Notes: generated by a model from the sequence alone, not told the origin. DNA of 64,000 nt from an uncultured Pelagibacteraceae bacterium (GCA_902589315.1 CACISK010000004.1:62001-126000), one strand, 5' to 3'. Counted from the stretch's first letter, positions 17,502 to 27,008 are shown. Made by a program: numbers and translations.

Positions 17502-18378
17502 CTGCAGGATTTTTTAGTATGCCTTTATAAAAATCGATTCTTCTATCTCTTAAAAAAGGCCAATGCTCTCTGGCTGAATCAATTTTTTTATAGTTTATTT
17601 CACGAATTAAAATTTCTTCTTTTTTATTCCCAAGTTTTCCAATTATTTGCCCACTAGGATCTATGATCATTGAGTTCCCCCAGAATTCTATTTTCTTCTT
17701 ACCTTTTTTTTCTGTTCCAACTCTATTTATAGCAACAACATAAGTACCATTTGCGATTGCGTGAGATTTTTGCATTGTTATCCAAGAGTCTAGTTGAGAT
17801 TTTCCAAATTTTTTTTTCTCTTTAGGATGCCATCCAATAGCAGTAGGGTAAAAAATTATTTGTGCACCTTTAAGTGCAGTCAATCTTGCAGCTTCTGGGA
17901 ACCATTGATCCCAACAAATTAAAGGTCCAATTTTACCAAATTTTGTTTTAACAGATTTAAAACCTAAATCTCCAGGAGTAAAATAAAATTTTTCATAATA
18001 ACCAGGATCATCTGGTATATGCATTTTTCTATATTTCGATAAAATTTTTCCTTTCTCGCTAATAACGATACTAGTATTATGATAGAAGCCATGTGTTTTC
18101 TTTTCAAATAATGAAATCATTAATACTATTTGTAAATCTTTGGCTAATTCACAAAATATTTTTGTAGTTCTGCCAGGTATTTTTTCTGCTAGCTTAAAGT
18201 TAGAATGACTTTCTGTTTGACAAAAATAATTTGATAAGAATAGTTCTGGCACACAAATTATTTTAGCTTTTTTTGATGCTGCTTTTTTTATATTTTTAAT
18301 AGCTGAATTTATATTTTTTTGAATATTGTCAGAAATTTTACTTTGAATAATTCCAATTTTTACTTTTTTGATCATCAA
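17494..18378 (-). CDS. aguB: N-carbamoylputrescine amidohydrolase AguB
   Basis: Nitrilase-superfamily enzyme converting N-carbamoylputrescine to putrescine, CO2 and ammonia. The Glu-Lys-Cys triad is visible: Glu45 in CVPELFLSNYF, Lys118 in YRKMHIPDDPGYYEKFYF, and Cys155 in GPLICWDQWFPEAARL. The WDQWFPE stretch and 294-residue length match AguB rather than other nitrilases. It directly follows the deoxyhypusine-synthase-like gene (1 base apart) and overlaps aguA. Confidence 0.94.
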   Translation of the reverse strand: MMIKKVKIGIIQSKISDNIQKNINSAIKNIKKAASKKAKIICVPELFLSNYFCQTESHSNFKLAEKIPGRTTKIFCELAKDLQIVLMISLFEKKTHGFYHNTSIVISEKGKILSKYRKMHIPDDPGYYEKFYFTPGDLGFKSVKTKFGKIGPLICWDQWFPEAARLTALKGAQIIFYPTAIGWHPKEKKKFGKSQLDSWITMQKSHAIANGTYVVAINRVGTEKKGKKKIEFWGNSMIIDPSGQIIGKLGNKKEEILIREINYKKIDSAREHWPFLRDRRIDFYKGILKNPADE

Positions 18379-19419
18379 TCAAAATATTTTGGAAAAGTTT
18401 TTTCTGTCTCTATTTTTCCACTCTCCAGTATGATAGGCGTCACTTGCTATTAATGGTAAAACACTGGTAGCTTCAGCAAATACCATTTGTTCTTTGGTAG
18501 TATCAACCTTACCCCATGAACTTGCTTCTTTTAATGTTGAACTACTGCAAGCTCCATCTCTTGAGTCAGCAACAGTAATTTGTATTGCATATTTGTGCAT
18601 ATCTACATTTTTTCCCAAAAGTTCAGCACAAATTACCGTGTCTTGTATAAAGTTTTTAGGAACTCCACCGCCAATCATAAATAATCCCGATCCTTTAGAT
18701 TTAATTTTAATCTCTGTTAATTCTCTAAATTCTCTAATTGAGTCTATTGTAATATGATTTTTCGGATTTCTCTCTTGATGCATGACCAATCCAAAACCTG
18801 CACTTGAGTCTGTAAATGCAGGACAGAATATAGGTACATTGTTATCAAAAGCTGTTTCAATTAAAGAACCTTTCTTTTTAGAATTATTTTTTAGATATTT
18901 GCCAATCTCTTTAATAAATTCTCTCGATGTGTAAGATTTCGGCTCAAGTTTGTCTGCTATTTCTCCTATTGTTCTATCACAAACCTGGAGCTCCTCTTCA
19001 TCGATGTAAGTATCATAAATCCTATCTATATAATTGTCTCTAAGTTCATTATCATTTTGATATTGTGATCCTTGGTAATGTTTAAATCCAAGCGCTTCAA
19101 AAAAATCCATATCTATTATAGATGCTCCAGTTGCTACAATTGCATCTACCATGTTGTATTTAACCATATCTCTATAAATATGCATACATCCAGCGGCTGA
19201 AGTAGAACCTGCAAGAGTTAAGAATATTGTACAATCTTTATCTTTAAGCATTTCATTATATATCTTTGATGCATTAGCAGTTTCTCTTGAAACAAAAGAC
19301 ATTTTTTCCATAGAAGATATAATTTTTCTAGAGTCAAAAGATGTAATATCAATATGTTCAACCTCTTTACTTAAAAAGTCTTTTTTTCTGTTATGATTGA
19401 GATTTTTTTTATCTGACAT
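18379..19419 (-). CDS. Deoxyhypusine synthase homologue, probable homospermidine synthase (SpeY-like)
   Basis: NAD-dependent aminobutyl transferase of the deoxyhypusine synthase fold. The catalytic lysine region is kept (Lys304 in SSWGKVDTTKEQ), as are LTLAGSTSAAG near 67 and FMIGGGVPKNFIQ near 241. Bacteria lack the eIF5A substrate, and a bacterial homologue in Anabaena makes homospermidine from putrescine. Here the gene sits between a decarboxylase and AguB/AguA, all producing or using putrescine, so homospermidine (or another triamine) synthesis is the best inference. 346 residues. One-base overlap with the decarboxylase gene. Confidence 0.85.
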   Translation of the reverse strand: MSDKKNLNHNRKKDFLSKEVEHIDITSFDSRKIISSMEKMSFVSRETANASKIYNEMLKDKDCTIFLTLAGSTSAAGCMHIYRDMVKYNMVDAIVATGASIIDMDFFEALGFKHYQGSQYQNDNELRDNYIDRIYDTYIDEEELQVCDRTIGEIADKLEPKSYTSREFIKEIGKYLKNNSKKKGSLIETAFDNNVPIFCPAFTDSSAGFGLVMHQERNPKNHITIDSIREFRELTEIKIKSKGSGLFMIGGGVPKNFIQDTVICAELLGKNVDMHKYAIQITVADSRDGACSSSTLKEASSWGKVDTTKEQMVFAEATSVLPLIASDAYHTGEWKNRDRKNFSKIF

Positions 19420-20597
19420 TATGCAACAAGAAACTCTTTATTTGTTTCTTTGTCATACATCGTCATTATTGGATCATCACAAACTTCATAAATACTATCA
19501 GAATAATATCCATTAAATTGAGTTCTAAATGTCAATCCGTATGCTCCTAATTGACCTAATTCAATGTAATCACCTTCTTTAATATTATTAGGTAGAATAA
19601 AAGGTCCCTTCATATAATCCATGCTATCACATGTTGGTCCATAAAAATCAAATGAAGTCAATTTTTTTGATATAATTCTTCCACTTGAAATTATCCTTGA
19701 TGGATAAACTATATTAGGCACACCTGCATCAAATAAAGTTCCGTATGTTCCATCATTAATATATAGCTTTTGTTTTTTTCTTAAGTTTACTTTCACAATT
19801 GTCGAACCACTTTCTGCAACAATTGCTCGACCTGGCTCACATATAATTTCTGGTTTTTTTTCTAATTTTAATTTATTTAATGAATTTTTTATTTCCTCAA
19901 AATAAGAGTCTAATGATTGCGGAACTAAGTCAGGATAGATTGTCGGAAATCCTCCACCTATATTTATAACATCTGGAACTATTTTTGTTTTTTTTATTAT
20001 ATATTTAATTTCATTAATCCCTTTTGAATAGGATATTGGATGCATACATTGCGAACCCACATGAAAACTTAATCCTATTTTTTTTGCATACTGTTTTGTT
20101 AATCTATAAAGCCCTATTGCTTCAGAAGTTTGTGCACCAAATTTTTTAGATAAATCTATTTCTGCGTGTTCATTAGAAACTGCAACTCTTACAAATAACT
20201 CTAAATCTTTAGCTTGATTAGTACTATTAAGAATTTTTATTAATTCATCTTTTGTATCTATTGAAAAAGTCTTAATATTATATTTGAAATATGCTTCGTT
20301 TATACTTTCCTTGCTTTTTACAGTATGCATATAGGAGCATTTTGCATCTGGGCTAACACTTCTAATTGCCTCAACTTCTTTAATTGAAGCGATATCAAAA
20401 TCATTAATTCCACTTTCCACGATAGTTTTTAATACTAATGGATGCGGGTTAGTTTTAACTGCATATAGGACTTTACCAGGAAATTTAGTCTGAAAAAATT
20501 TAGAAGCTATGTTTATAGAATCTCTTCTAATACAATAAACAGGTTCTGTTGGTTTCAGTTGGTTTACTAATTTATCAACTGATTTAAATTTTTGCAT
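19419..20597 (-). CDS. Ornithine/lysine-type PLP decarboxylase (alanine-racemase fold)
   Basis: Fold III basic amino acid decarboxylase, probably ornithine to putrescine. Motifs are the PLP lysine Lys48 in YAVKTNPHP, HVGSQCMHP near 205, GGGFPTIYP, the phosphate-binding CEPGRAIVAESG near 260, and GPTCDSMDY near 324 with the catalytic Cys. The exact substrate (ornithine, lysine or possibly arginine) cannot be fixed by eye. 392 residues, standard for bacterial ODC-like enzymes. It is the first gene of the polyamine operon, preceded by a GGAG ribosome site and by a terminator-like hairpin in its leader. Confidence 0.88.
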   Translation of the reverse strand: MQKFKSVDKLVNQLKPTEPVYCIRRDSINIASKFFQTKFPGKVLYAVKTNPHPLVLKTIVESGINDFDIASIKEVEAIRSVSPDAKCSYMHTVKSKESINEAYFKYNIKTFSIDTKDELIKILNSTNQAKDLELFVRVAVSNEHAEIDLSKKFGAQTSEAIGLYRLTKQYAKKIGLSFHVGSQCMHPISYSKGINEIKYIIKKTKIVPDVINIGGGFPTIYPDLVPQSLDSYFEEIKNSLNKLKLEKKPEIICEPGRAIVAESGSTIVKVNLRKKQKLYINDGTYGTLFDAGVPNIVYPSRIISSGRIISKKLTSFDFYGPTCDSMDYMKGPFILPNNIKEGDYIELGQLGAYGLTFRTQFNGYYSDSIYEVCDDPIMTMYDKETNKEFLVA

Positions 20598-20621
20598 TTA
20601 AAGCTCCAAAAAAAATTTAAC

Positions 20622-20652
20622 AAAAAAAACCGGCATAACTGCTATGCAAGTT
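20622..20652 (-). terminator. Terminator-like hairpin in the leader of the polyamine operon (possible attenuator)
   Basis: On the minus strand AACTTGCATA (20652-20643) can pair with TATGCCGGTT (20637-20628) across a 5-base loop with one mismatch. A run of eight T follows (20629-20622). It lies about 25 bases before the decarboxylase start codon, between promoter region and gene, so it would act as an attenuator rather than end another transcript. No aptamer or leader peptide was identified. Confidence 0.45.
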
Positions 20653-20708
20653 TATATAAAACGAGCATTTATGCAGAAAATGAGCCAATGTAAAGTAAAA
20701 ATGTACCC

Positions 20709-20738
20709 TTGAAATAATTTAGAATGTTTCCATATAAG
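20709..20738 (+). promoter_or_regulatory. Promoter of the RegA-like regulator (heat-shock-type or sigma70)
   Basis: CTTGAAA (20708-20714), a 15-base gap and CCATATAA (20730-20737) match the sigma32 layout. The same bases read as TTGAAA-N18-TATAAG for sigma70. The expected start of transcription falls at or within a base or two of the ATG at 20743, suggesting a leaderless message. A near copy of this promoter lies before hsp20. Confidence 0.5.
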
Positions 20739-20742
20739 GTCC

Positions 20743-21306
20743 ATGCCAGAAGCAGAAGTATTAAAAAAAATAACAGAATTTGAGGATAAATCTCTACTTA
20801 TAGTAGATGATGATAACCCTTTTAGAGAAAGACTAGCTCGAGCAATGGAGAAAAAGGGCTTTTCTGTTTCGCAAGCAGAGGGTGTAAAAATTGGAATTGA
20901 GTCTGTGAAATCAAAAAAACCTGCTTTTGCAGTTGTTGACTTGAGACTAAACGATGGAAACGGACTAGAGGTTGTAAAAGAAATCCAGAAAAATAACTCA
21001 GAGAGCAGAATAGTGATGCTTACTGGTTATGGAAATATACCAACTGCAGTAGCAGCAATTAAGGAAGGTGCAATAGACTATTTAGCTAAACCAGCAGATG
21101 CAGATGACGTAGAAAAAGCACTTCTAGCTGATCCAAATAAAAAAGCTGCTCCACCAGAAAATCCAATGTCTGCTGATAGAGTTAAATGGGAACATATTCA
21201 TAGAGTTTTTGAATTATGTAACAGAAATGTATCTGAGACTGCAAGAAGACTTAAAATGCATCGAAGAACACTTCAAAGAATTCTATCAAAAAGATCTCCA
21301 AGGTAA
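20743..21306 (+). CDS. regA: RegA/ActR/PrrA-type response regulator
   Basis: Two-component regulator with a receiver domain (acidic VDDD at 21-24, phospho-acceptor Asp66 in VVDLRLNDG, MLTGYGN near 89). A short Fis-type helix-turn-helix follows at about 145-187 (NVSETARRLKMHRRTLQRIL). This last segment is nearly invariant in RegA/ActR/PrrA redox regulators of alphaproteobacteria. Length 187 matches. The partner kinase RegB is not in the window. It stands alone, diverging from the polyamine operon. A start downstream of the ATG is unlikely because the next Met is inside the receiver. Confidence 0.9.
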   Translation: MPEAEVLKKITEFEDKSLLIVDDDNPFRERLARAMEKKGFSVSQAEGVKIGIESVKSKKPAFAVVDLRLNDGNGLEVVKEIQKNNSESRIVMLTGYGNIPTAVAAIKEGAIDYLAKPADADDVEKALLADPNKKAAPPENPMSADRVKWEHIHRVFELCNRNVSETARRLKMHRRTLQRILSKRSPR

Positions 21307-21308
21307 TT

Positions 21309-21860
21309 CTAAATAAATTTTCTAAGTTTAATAATTTTATTAACTAAAGCTGTTAGTAATAATATCTTAAATAATTCAGCATAAAGAAATGGGTAAACAC
21401 CAAATTCTAATATTGGTTTATCCCAACCGATTAAATTTCCAAGCCACAAAATGCCCAAAATATATATTACCGATGTTGCAATTATAATTTTTAAAAAATT
21501 TAATATATGGTTTTTATCGTATGTAAATATGCCTGCTATCAGACATGCAAATATAAAACCTATTAAATATCCCATTGTGGGACCAACAAAATAAGCTAAT
21601 CCTATTCCTTTCTCTGGTGAGTTAGAAAATACCGGTAATCCCATAATTCCTTCCATCAAATAAAAAACTACCGAAAGTACTCCAACTTTATATCCAAAGG
21701 AAATTCCTAAAAACAAAACTATAAATGTTTGCATAGTCATAGGAACTGGATAAAAAGGTATTTTAATTTTTGCAGATATTGTCAATAAAATAGAACCTAT
21801 TAATGCAAATATTATGATTTTAATTATTTTATTAATAGAAATTGAATTTACTAATTCCAT
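21309..21860 (-). CDS. bioY: BioY biotin transporter (ECF S component)
   Basis: Membrane protein of the BioY family, the substrate-binding component for biotin uptake. The signature PFYPVPMTMQTFIVLFLG (near 35-52) and the GYLIGF segment near 97 are typical, with about six hydrophobic segments in 183 residues. No ECF ATPase or T component lies nearby, so it may work alone, as some BioY proteins do, or with partners elsewhere. It converges with the RegA-like gene 2 bases away. Confidence 0.9.
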   Translation of the reverse strand: MELVNSISINKIIKIIIFALIGSILLTISAKIKIPFYPVPMTMQTFIVLFLGISFGYKVGVLSVVFYLMEGIMGLPVFSNSPEKGIGLAYFVGPTMGYLIGFIFACLIAGIFTYDKNHILNFLKIIIATSVIYILGILWLGNLIGWDKPILEFGVYPFLYAELFKILLLTALVNKIIKLRKFI

Positions 21861-21960
21861 TAGCTTTAAATTACTATTTTAATAAAGTTTAATCCACTAA
21901 TATTTATTAACAGGATGTTTTATTCTTACTATAATACGTCAATTTATTATAAATTAAATT

Positions 21961-24726
21961 ATGGGTAAAATTAAAAAAACAGATCATTTCTATCTTATTG
22001 ATGGGTCTGGATACATATTTAGAGCATATTATGCATTGCCACCATTAACACGAAAAAGTGATGGTTTGCCAGTAGGAGCAGTAAGTGGATTTTGTAACAT
22101 GCTGTTTAAATTATTAGAGGACTCTAAGTCAAGCGAAAATTTAGAAAAACCAACTCATTTTGCAGTAATCTTTGACTCTGCAAGAAAGAATTTTCGAAAC
22201 GAAATATATTCAGATTATAAAGGAAATAGGTCTGATGCTCCCGACGATTTAATTCCACAATTCGATTATATTAGAAAGTCAGTATTAGCATTCAATTTAC
22301 CCTCTATAGAAATGTTAAATTACGAGGCTGATGATTTGATAGCCACCTATGTAGAGCAAATATTAGACGAAGGTGCAAAGGTTACAATTGTATCATCTGA
22401 TAAAGATTTAATGCAACTTTTCAAAAAAAAGGTTCGTATATACGATCCAATGAAGAATAAATTTATATCTAATGACGATGTAATAAATAAATTTGGGGTT
22501 GGTCCGGATAAAGTAATTGATGTTCAATCACTAGCAGGGGATAGTACAGACAATGTACCTGGCGTTCCAGGTATTGGTGTAAAAACAGCAGCAGAATTAA
22601 TTAAGGAATATGGAAACTTAGAAAACCTTCTGAAAAACGCAAATAAAATAAAACAGAATAAAAGAAGAGAAACACTTTTAGAAAATAAAGATAAGGCTCT
22701 GGTAAGTAAAAAACTGGTCACATTAAAAAATGATGTTCCGGTGAAAGAGAAATTAACTGACTTTGTTCTAAAAAAAGTAGACGTAGACAAGTTATACAAT
22801 TTTTTGAGAGAAATGGAATTTAATAGGTTATTGAGTTCGGCAATTTCGACGTATGGTCAATCTAAATTTAGTGATGAAATAGAAGTCAAAAAAGAAACAT
22901 CTAAAATATCAAAAGATAAATATGTTTTGATAAAAAATTTATCTGAAATAAAAGATTGGATGCAAGAAGCTGAAGAAGCTGGTGAATTTTCTATTGATAC
23001 TGAAACAGATTCTCTTGACCCACTTCAGGCAAATTTAGTTGGTATCTCAATTTCTAGCAAAATAGGTAAAGCTTGTTACATTCCAACAGGTCATATTGAT
23101 AAAAATAATCTAAATGAAAAAGATGTTTTGAGAATTTTAAAACCATATTTAGAGGATAAAAGTTTAAAAAAAATTGGGCAAAATATTAAATTCGATTACA
23201 TAATATTTCGTAAAAGGGATATAGATATTCAAAGCATGGAAGATACAATGTTGATGTCATACGTTTTAGATGCTGGGAAAAATAGACATAATATGGATAC
23301 CCTTTCAGATATTCATCTTGGTCACAAAACAATTAAATATAAAGATCTTGTTGGATCTGGAAAAAAAGAAATTAAATTCAGTCAAGTAGAGTTAAATATT
23401 GCAAAAGATTATGCAGCAGAAGATGCTGATATAACTTACCGTTTATATAAAATATTTTTGAAATCGCTTAAATCAGAAAAATTACTAAATATTTATGAAA
23501 TTTTCGAAAAACCTTTAATTAAAATTTTAGCATCAATGGAAATCAATGGCATAAAATTGGATAATAATTTTCTTAAAAAATTATCTGTTAAGTTTGAAAA
23601 AAAACTTCAAGATTTAGAAAAACAAATTTTTAAAATTTCAAAAAAAAAATTTAATATTGCATCGACTAAACAGTTGGGTGAAATAATGTATAATGACCTC
23701 AAAATTGCATCTCTAAAAAAGACTAAAAAAGGGAGTTTTGCAACTGGTGCAGCAGTTCTAGAGGATTTAGCTTACAAAGGGAATGAATTTCCTAAATTGA
23801 TTTTAGAATGGAGGCAATCTAGTAAATTGAAAAATACATATTCAGATTCTTTGCCTGAGCATTTAAATCCCAATACAAAAAGAGTGCATACATCTTTTCT
23901 GTTAGCAGCAACTACAACAGGTAGACTTGCATCTAGTGATCCAAATTTACAAAATATTCCTATTAAAACTGAGGAAGGCAAAGATATTCGTAAAGCCTTC
24001 ATATCAGAAAAAAATAAAAAACTTATATCAGCAGACTATAATCAGATCGAAATGAGAATTTTGGCTGATCTAGCTGATGTAAAAGAACTAAAAAAAGCTT
24101 TTAAAAATAATGAGGATATTCACTCATTAACTGCTAGCCAGGTTTTTGGTGCAGACATAAAAAAAATTGATGCTGATATGAGAAGAAAAGCGAAAGCTAT
24201 TAATTTTGGAATAATTTATGGAATATCTCAATATGGTTTGGCCAAACAAATTGGTGTATCAAACAATGAAGCTGAAGAATTTCTAAATTCATATTTTATT
24301 AAATTTCCAGAAATTAAAGAATACATGAACAACACAATTAAATTCTGTAGAAAAAGTGGATATGTAAGAAATATTTTTGGTCGAAAAACTCATATTCCAG
24401 GAATCAATGACAAAAATTTTAATGTTAGAAATTTTCAAGAAAGGGCAGCTATAAATGCACCTATCCAAGGATCTGCATCAGAAATAATGCGACTTGCTAT
24501 GATTAGAATCAATGATGAGATTGATGCTAAAAAAACAAATGGATTTAATATGTTGCTTCAAATTCACGATGAATTGATTTTTGAGGTAATTGATAATGGT
24601 ACTAAATCTGCTTCTAAAAAGATTAAAGATATTATGACAAGTGTGAAAGATAGTGATTTGCATTCATTTTCAATACCATTATTGGTAGATGTAAACATAG
24701 GTGATAACTGGGGAGAGCTTCATTAA
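21961..24726 (+). CDS. polA: DNA polymerase I
   Basis: Repair and Okazaki-fragment-processing polymerase. Residues 1-290 are the 5'-3' exonuclease (LIDGSGYIFRAYYA, then DSTDNVPGVPGIGVKTA near 192). Residues ~320-500 are a 3'-5' exonuclease domain with the acidic pair in FSIDTETDSLDP, so proofreading may be active. The polymerase domain follows, with TTTGRLASSDPNLQNIP, SADYNQIEMRILA (motif A), RRKAKAINFGIIYG (motif B) and LQIHDELIFEV (motif C). The length of 921 residues is complete. Confidence 0.97.
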   Translation: MGKIKKTDHFYLIDGSGYIFRAYYALPPLTRKSDGLPVGAVSGFCNMLFKLLEDSKSSENLEKPTHFAVIFDSARKNFRNEIYSDYKGNRSDAPDDLIPQFDYIRKSVLAFNLPSIEMLNYEADDLIATYVEQILDEGAKVTIVSSDKDLMQLFKKKVRIYDPMKNKFISNDDVINKFGVGPDKVIDVQSLAGDSTDNVPGVPGIGVKTAAELIKEYGNLENLLKNANKIKQNKRRETLLENKDKALVSKKLVTLKNDVPVKEKLTDFVLKKVDVDKLYNFLREMEFNRLLSSAISTYGQSKFSDEIEVKKETSKISKDKYVLIKNLSEIKDWMQEAEEAGEFSIDTETDSLDPLQANLVGISISSKIGKACYIPTGHIDKNNLNEKDVLRILKPYLEDKSLKKIGQNIKFDYIIFRKRDIDIQSMEDTMLMSYVLDAGKNRHNMDTLSDIHLGHKTIKYKDLVGSGKKEIKFSQVELNIAKDYAAEDADITYRLYKIFLKSLKSEKLLNIYEIFEKPLIKILASMEINGIKLDNNFLKKLSVKFEKKLQDLEKQIFKISKKKFNIASTKQLGEIMYNDLKIASLKKTKKGSFATGAAVLEDLAYKGNEFPKLILEWRQSSKLKNTYSDSLPEHLNPNTKRVHTSFLLAATTTGRLASSDPNLQNIPIKTEEGKDIRKAFISEKNKKLISADYNQIEMRILADLADVKELKKAFKNNEDIHSLTASQVFGADIKKIDADMRRKAKAINFGIIYGISQYGLAKQIGVSNNEAEEFLNSYFIKFPEIKEYMNNTIKFCRKSGYVRNIFGRKTHIPGINDKNFNVRNFQERAAINAPIQGSASEIMRLAMIRINDEIDAKKTNGFNMLLQIHDELIFEVIDNGTKSASKKIKDIMTSVKDSDLHSFSIPLLVDVNIGDNWGELH

Positions 24727-24737
24727 TAAACATTTAA

Positions 24738-24766
24738 TTGCCCAATTTTAAACATTTTAGTATTTT
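24738..24766 (+). promoter_or_regulatory. Putative promoter of chvI-chvG
   Basis: TTGCCC at 24738-24743, a 17-base spacer and TATTTT at 24761-24766 precede chvI, leaving a leader of roughly 5 bases. Box match is moderate. Confidence 0.35.
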
Positions 24767-24777
24767 TATAGTTAAAT

Positions 24778-25476
24778 ATGAAACAAACAATTGCCCTTGT
24801 TGATGATGATAGAAATATATTAACTAGTTTAAGTATTGCTCTAGAAAAAGAGGGTTTTAATATCCAAACTTATTTGGATGGAGAAAGTGCCTTAATAGGT
24901 TTGTCAAGAAATCCCCCAGACCTTGCAGTTATAGATATTAAAATGCCAAGAATGGATGGAGAAGAATTGTTAAAAAAATTGAGAAAAAAAACATCTATGC
25001 CCGTTATATTTTTAACTTCAAAAGAAGAAGAGGTGGATGAGCTCTTAGGACTAAAACTAGGGGCTGATGATTTTGTAAAAAAATCAGGTGGCTTTTCAAC
25101 TAAAGTTCTTATTGAAAGAATTCGTGTCCAACTTAGAAAAAAAGATAATAATTTAGAGGAAAATAGAAATATAATTTCACATGGAAAATTAAAACTTGAC
25201 CCTTCACAGCTTGAGTGTGAATGGGATGGCAAGCAATTACCAGATAAATTAACAACAACAGAATTCTTAATTGTAAAGGAATTAGCAAAAAGACCTGGAA
25301 TTATTAAAGAAAGATCTCAATTAATGGATGTTGCTTACAGAGAAGACACAGATATTGAAGATAGAACAATAGACAGTCATGTAAAAAGGATTAGAAAAAA
25401 GTTTAAAAAAGTAGATAATAACTTTTCAGCGATAGAAACCAGATATGGTAGTGGTTATCGTTGGAATGTTAAATAA
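24778..25476 (+). CDS. chvI: OmpR-family response regulator ChvI
   Basis: Transcription factor with an N-terminal receiver (VDDD at 8-11, phospho-acceptor Asp53 in VIDIKMPRMDG, FLTSKEEE near 79). A C-terminal winged-helix DNA-binding domain occupies ~130-232 (EDTDIEDRTIDSHVKRIRKK, RYGSGYRW). The pairing with a ChvG-like kinase and the sequence KSGGFSTKVLIERIRVQLRK fit ChvI/ExoI of alphaproteobacteria, which respond to acid and envelope stress. The stop shares a base with chvG (TAATG). 232 residues. Confidence 0.9.
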   Translation: MKQTIALVDDDRNILTSLSIALEKEGFNIQTYLDGESALIGLSRNPPDLAVIDIKMPRMDGEELLKKLRKKTSMPVIFLTSKEEEVDELLGLKLGADDFVKKSGGFSTKVLIERIRVQLRKKDNNLEENRNIISHGKLKLDPSQLECEWDGKQLPDKLTTTEFLIVKELAKRPGIIKERSQLMDVAYREDTDIEDRTIDSHVKRIRKKFKKVDNNFSAIETRYGSGYRWNVK

Positions 25477-27008
25477 TGGCTACTTCAAAATCTAATAATC
25501 AATCTATTTTAAAAAAATTCTTGGTTATCAACTTTATTGTTTTTTTAGTGATAGGTGTATTAACATTATTTTACCTTAACACAGTAAAACCTACGCTCAT
25601 TAAAAATAAAACTGCCTCGCACATAAAAATTATTGATAATACAACAGAAAATATTGATCGTTTAAAAATAAATTTCTCAACTGAAGATATTAGAGAGTTT
25701 CTGTTTTCGACAAAGTTTTTATTTCAAAGTATAGATAGAGTACAGATATTTGATAGTGAATTTAATCTATTAGGAGATACAGATACACTAGACTTAGATC
25801 CAAATGCTTTCTCAAGAAGTCTAAACATAATTGAAATGAGTGACTTAAATAATCAAAGTGTTCAAAATAAGAATTTGGAAGAGAGTAATAAAAGCTTTGA
25901 AAGTAAAGAAATATTTGAAGATTTAAAAAAGTACTCATATTCATCAGATTATGGAAAACCGTTAACTTACTCTAAAGAAAACTATGATCAATTTTTATTA
26001 GTAACTGTTAAAAATGTAGTCAGTGAAAACAAAACAATAGGCTATTTAGCTATTACTGAAAATGCAAATGAAATAAAAGTTGCAATAGATGAGAGAAGAA
26101 ATTTTATAATCAGAACTGCTTTGCTTGTCGCATTAGTAATTTTAATTTTTTCATATGTATTAAATAGATACTTCTTAAAACCAATTAAAAATTTGGTTCA
26201 ATATACCAATATTATAAAAAACAAAAGTAAGGAAAAGACCAATATTGGAAATATAAAAAAAAGAAATGACGAATTGGGAAAATTATCAAATTCTCTTGAT
26301 GAAATGACTAATGAATTAAACAAAAGAATTACAACAGCAGAAAATTATTCAACAGATCTTTTGCATGAAATCAGAAATCCTTTGGCATCTTTAAAAAGTG
26401 CCTCCGAGATAATTTCTGAAACAAATGATAAATCTCAAAGAAACAAATTAATTAATATAGTATCACATGACGTAGAGAGAATTGAAAGATTAATAACTGA
26501 TTACTCTCAAATGCTTAGAGATGAGGCTGCAATTTCCTCTGAGAAAATGCAAAAATTAAATTTAAAAGAGATTGCTCAATCTGTTGTTGATGATTTTAAC
26601 AGTATCTATGAAACAAAAAAATCGATTGGAATTAAATTGAAATCTAATGGAATTAAAAATTATAGTATCTTAGGAATAGAAAATAGAATTGAACAAATTA
26701 TTGCAAACTTATTAGAAAACTCAATTTCTTTTAGTGAAAATAATCAAGAAATTACCGTTGAAATATCAAAAGATAAGGATGACAAAATTAAATTAGTTGT
26801 CGTTGATCAGGGATCTGGATTTAGTGAAAAGGATACAAATAAGATATTTAATAGATTTTATAGTAATAGACCTGAAAACTTTGGAGAACATTCGGGTTTG
26901 GGATTAAATATTGTCAAAAATTTAGTTGAAATTCATGGTGGTGAAATCAACGCATCTAATAATAGAGATAAAGGGGCAAGAATTGAAATAATTTTCCCAG
27001 AAGCATAA
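25476..27008 (+). CDS. chvG: Sensor histidine kinase ChvG
   Basis: Membrane sensor kinase partner of ChvI. A first membrane segment at ~16-35 and a second at ~212-230 enclose a periplasmic sensing region. HAMP, dimerisation domain with His296 in DLLHEIRNPLASL, and an ATPase domain (IIANLLENSISFS, DQGSGFS, GEHSGLGLNIVKNLV) follow. 510 residues, consistent with ChvG/ExoS. The one-base overlap with chvI implies balanced expression of the pair. The signal it senses here is unknown. Confidence 0.9.
   Translation: MATSKSNNQSILKKFLVINFIVFLVIGVLTLFYLNTVKPTLIKNKTASHIKIIDNTTENIDRLKINFSTEDIREFLFSTKFLFQSIDRVQIFDSEFNLLGDTDTLDLDPNAFSRSLNIIEMSDLNNQSVQNKNLEESNKSFESKEIFEDLKKYSYSSDYGKPLTYSKENYDQFLLVTVKNVVSENKTIGYLAITENANEIKVAIDERRNFIIRTALLVALVILIFSYVLNRYFLKPIKNLVQYTNIIKNKSKEKTNIGNIKKRNDELGKLSNSLDEMTNELNKRITTAENYSTDLLHEIRNPLASLKSASEIISETNDKSQRNKLINIVSHDVERIERLITDYSQMLRDEAAISSEKMQKLNLKEIAQSVVDDFNSIYETKKSIGIKLKSNGIKNYSILGIENRIEQIIANLLENSISFSENNQEITVEISKDKDDKIKLVVVDQGSGFSEKDTNKIFNRFYSNRPENFGEHSGLGLNIVKNLVEIHGGEINASNNRDKGARIEIIFPEA

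Noticed and set aside
20598-20742. speF-type conserved RNA motif before the decarboxylase
   Set aside because: I could only see a terminator-like hairpin; the leader is too short and lacks other features I would expect of that larger motif.
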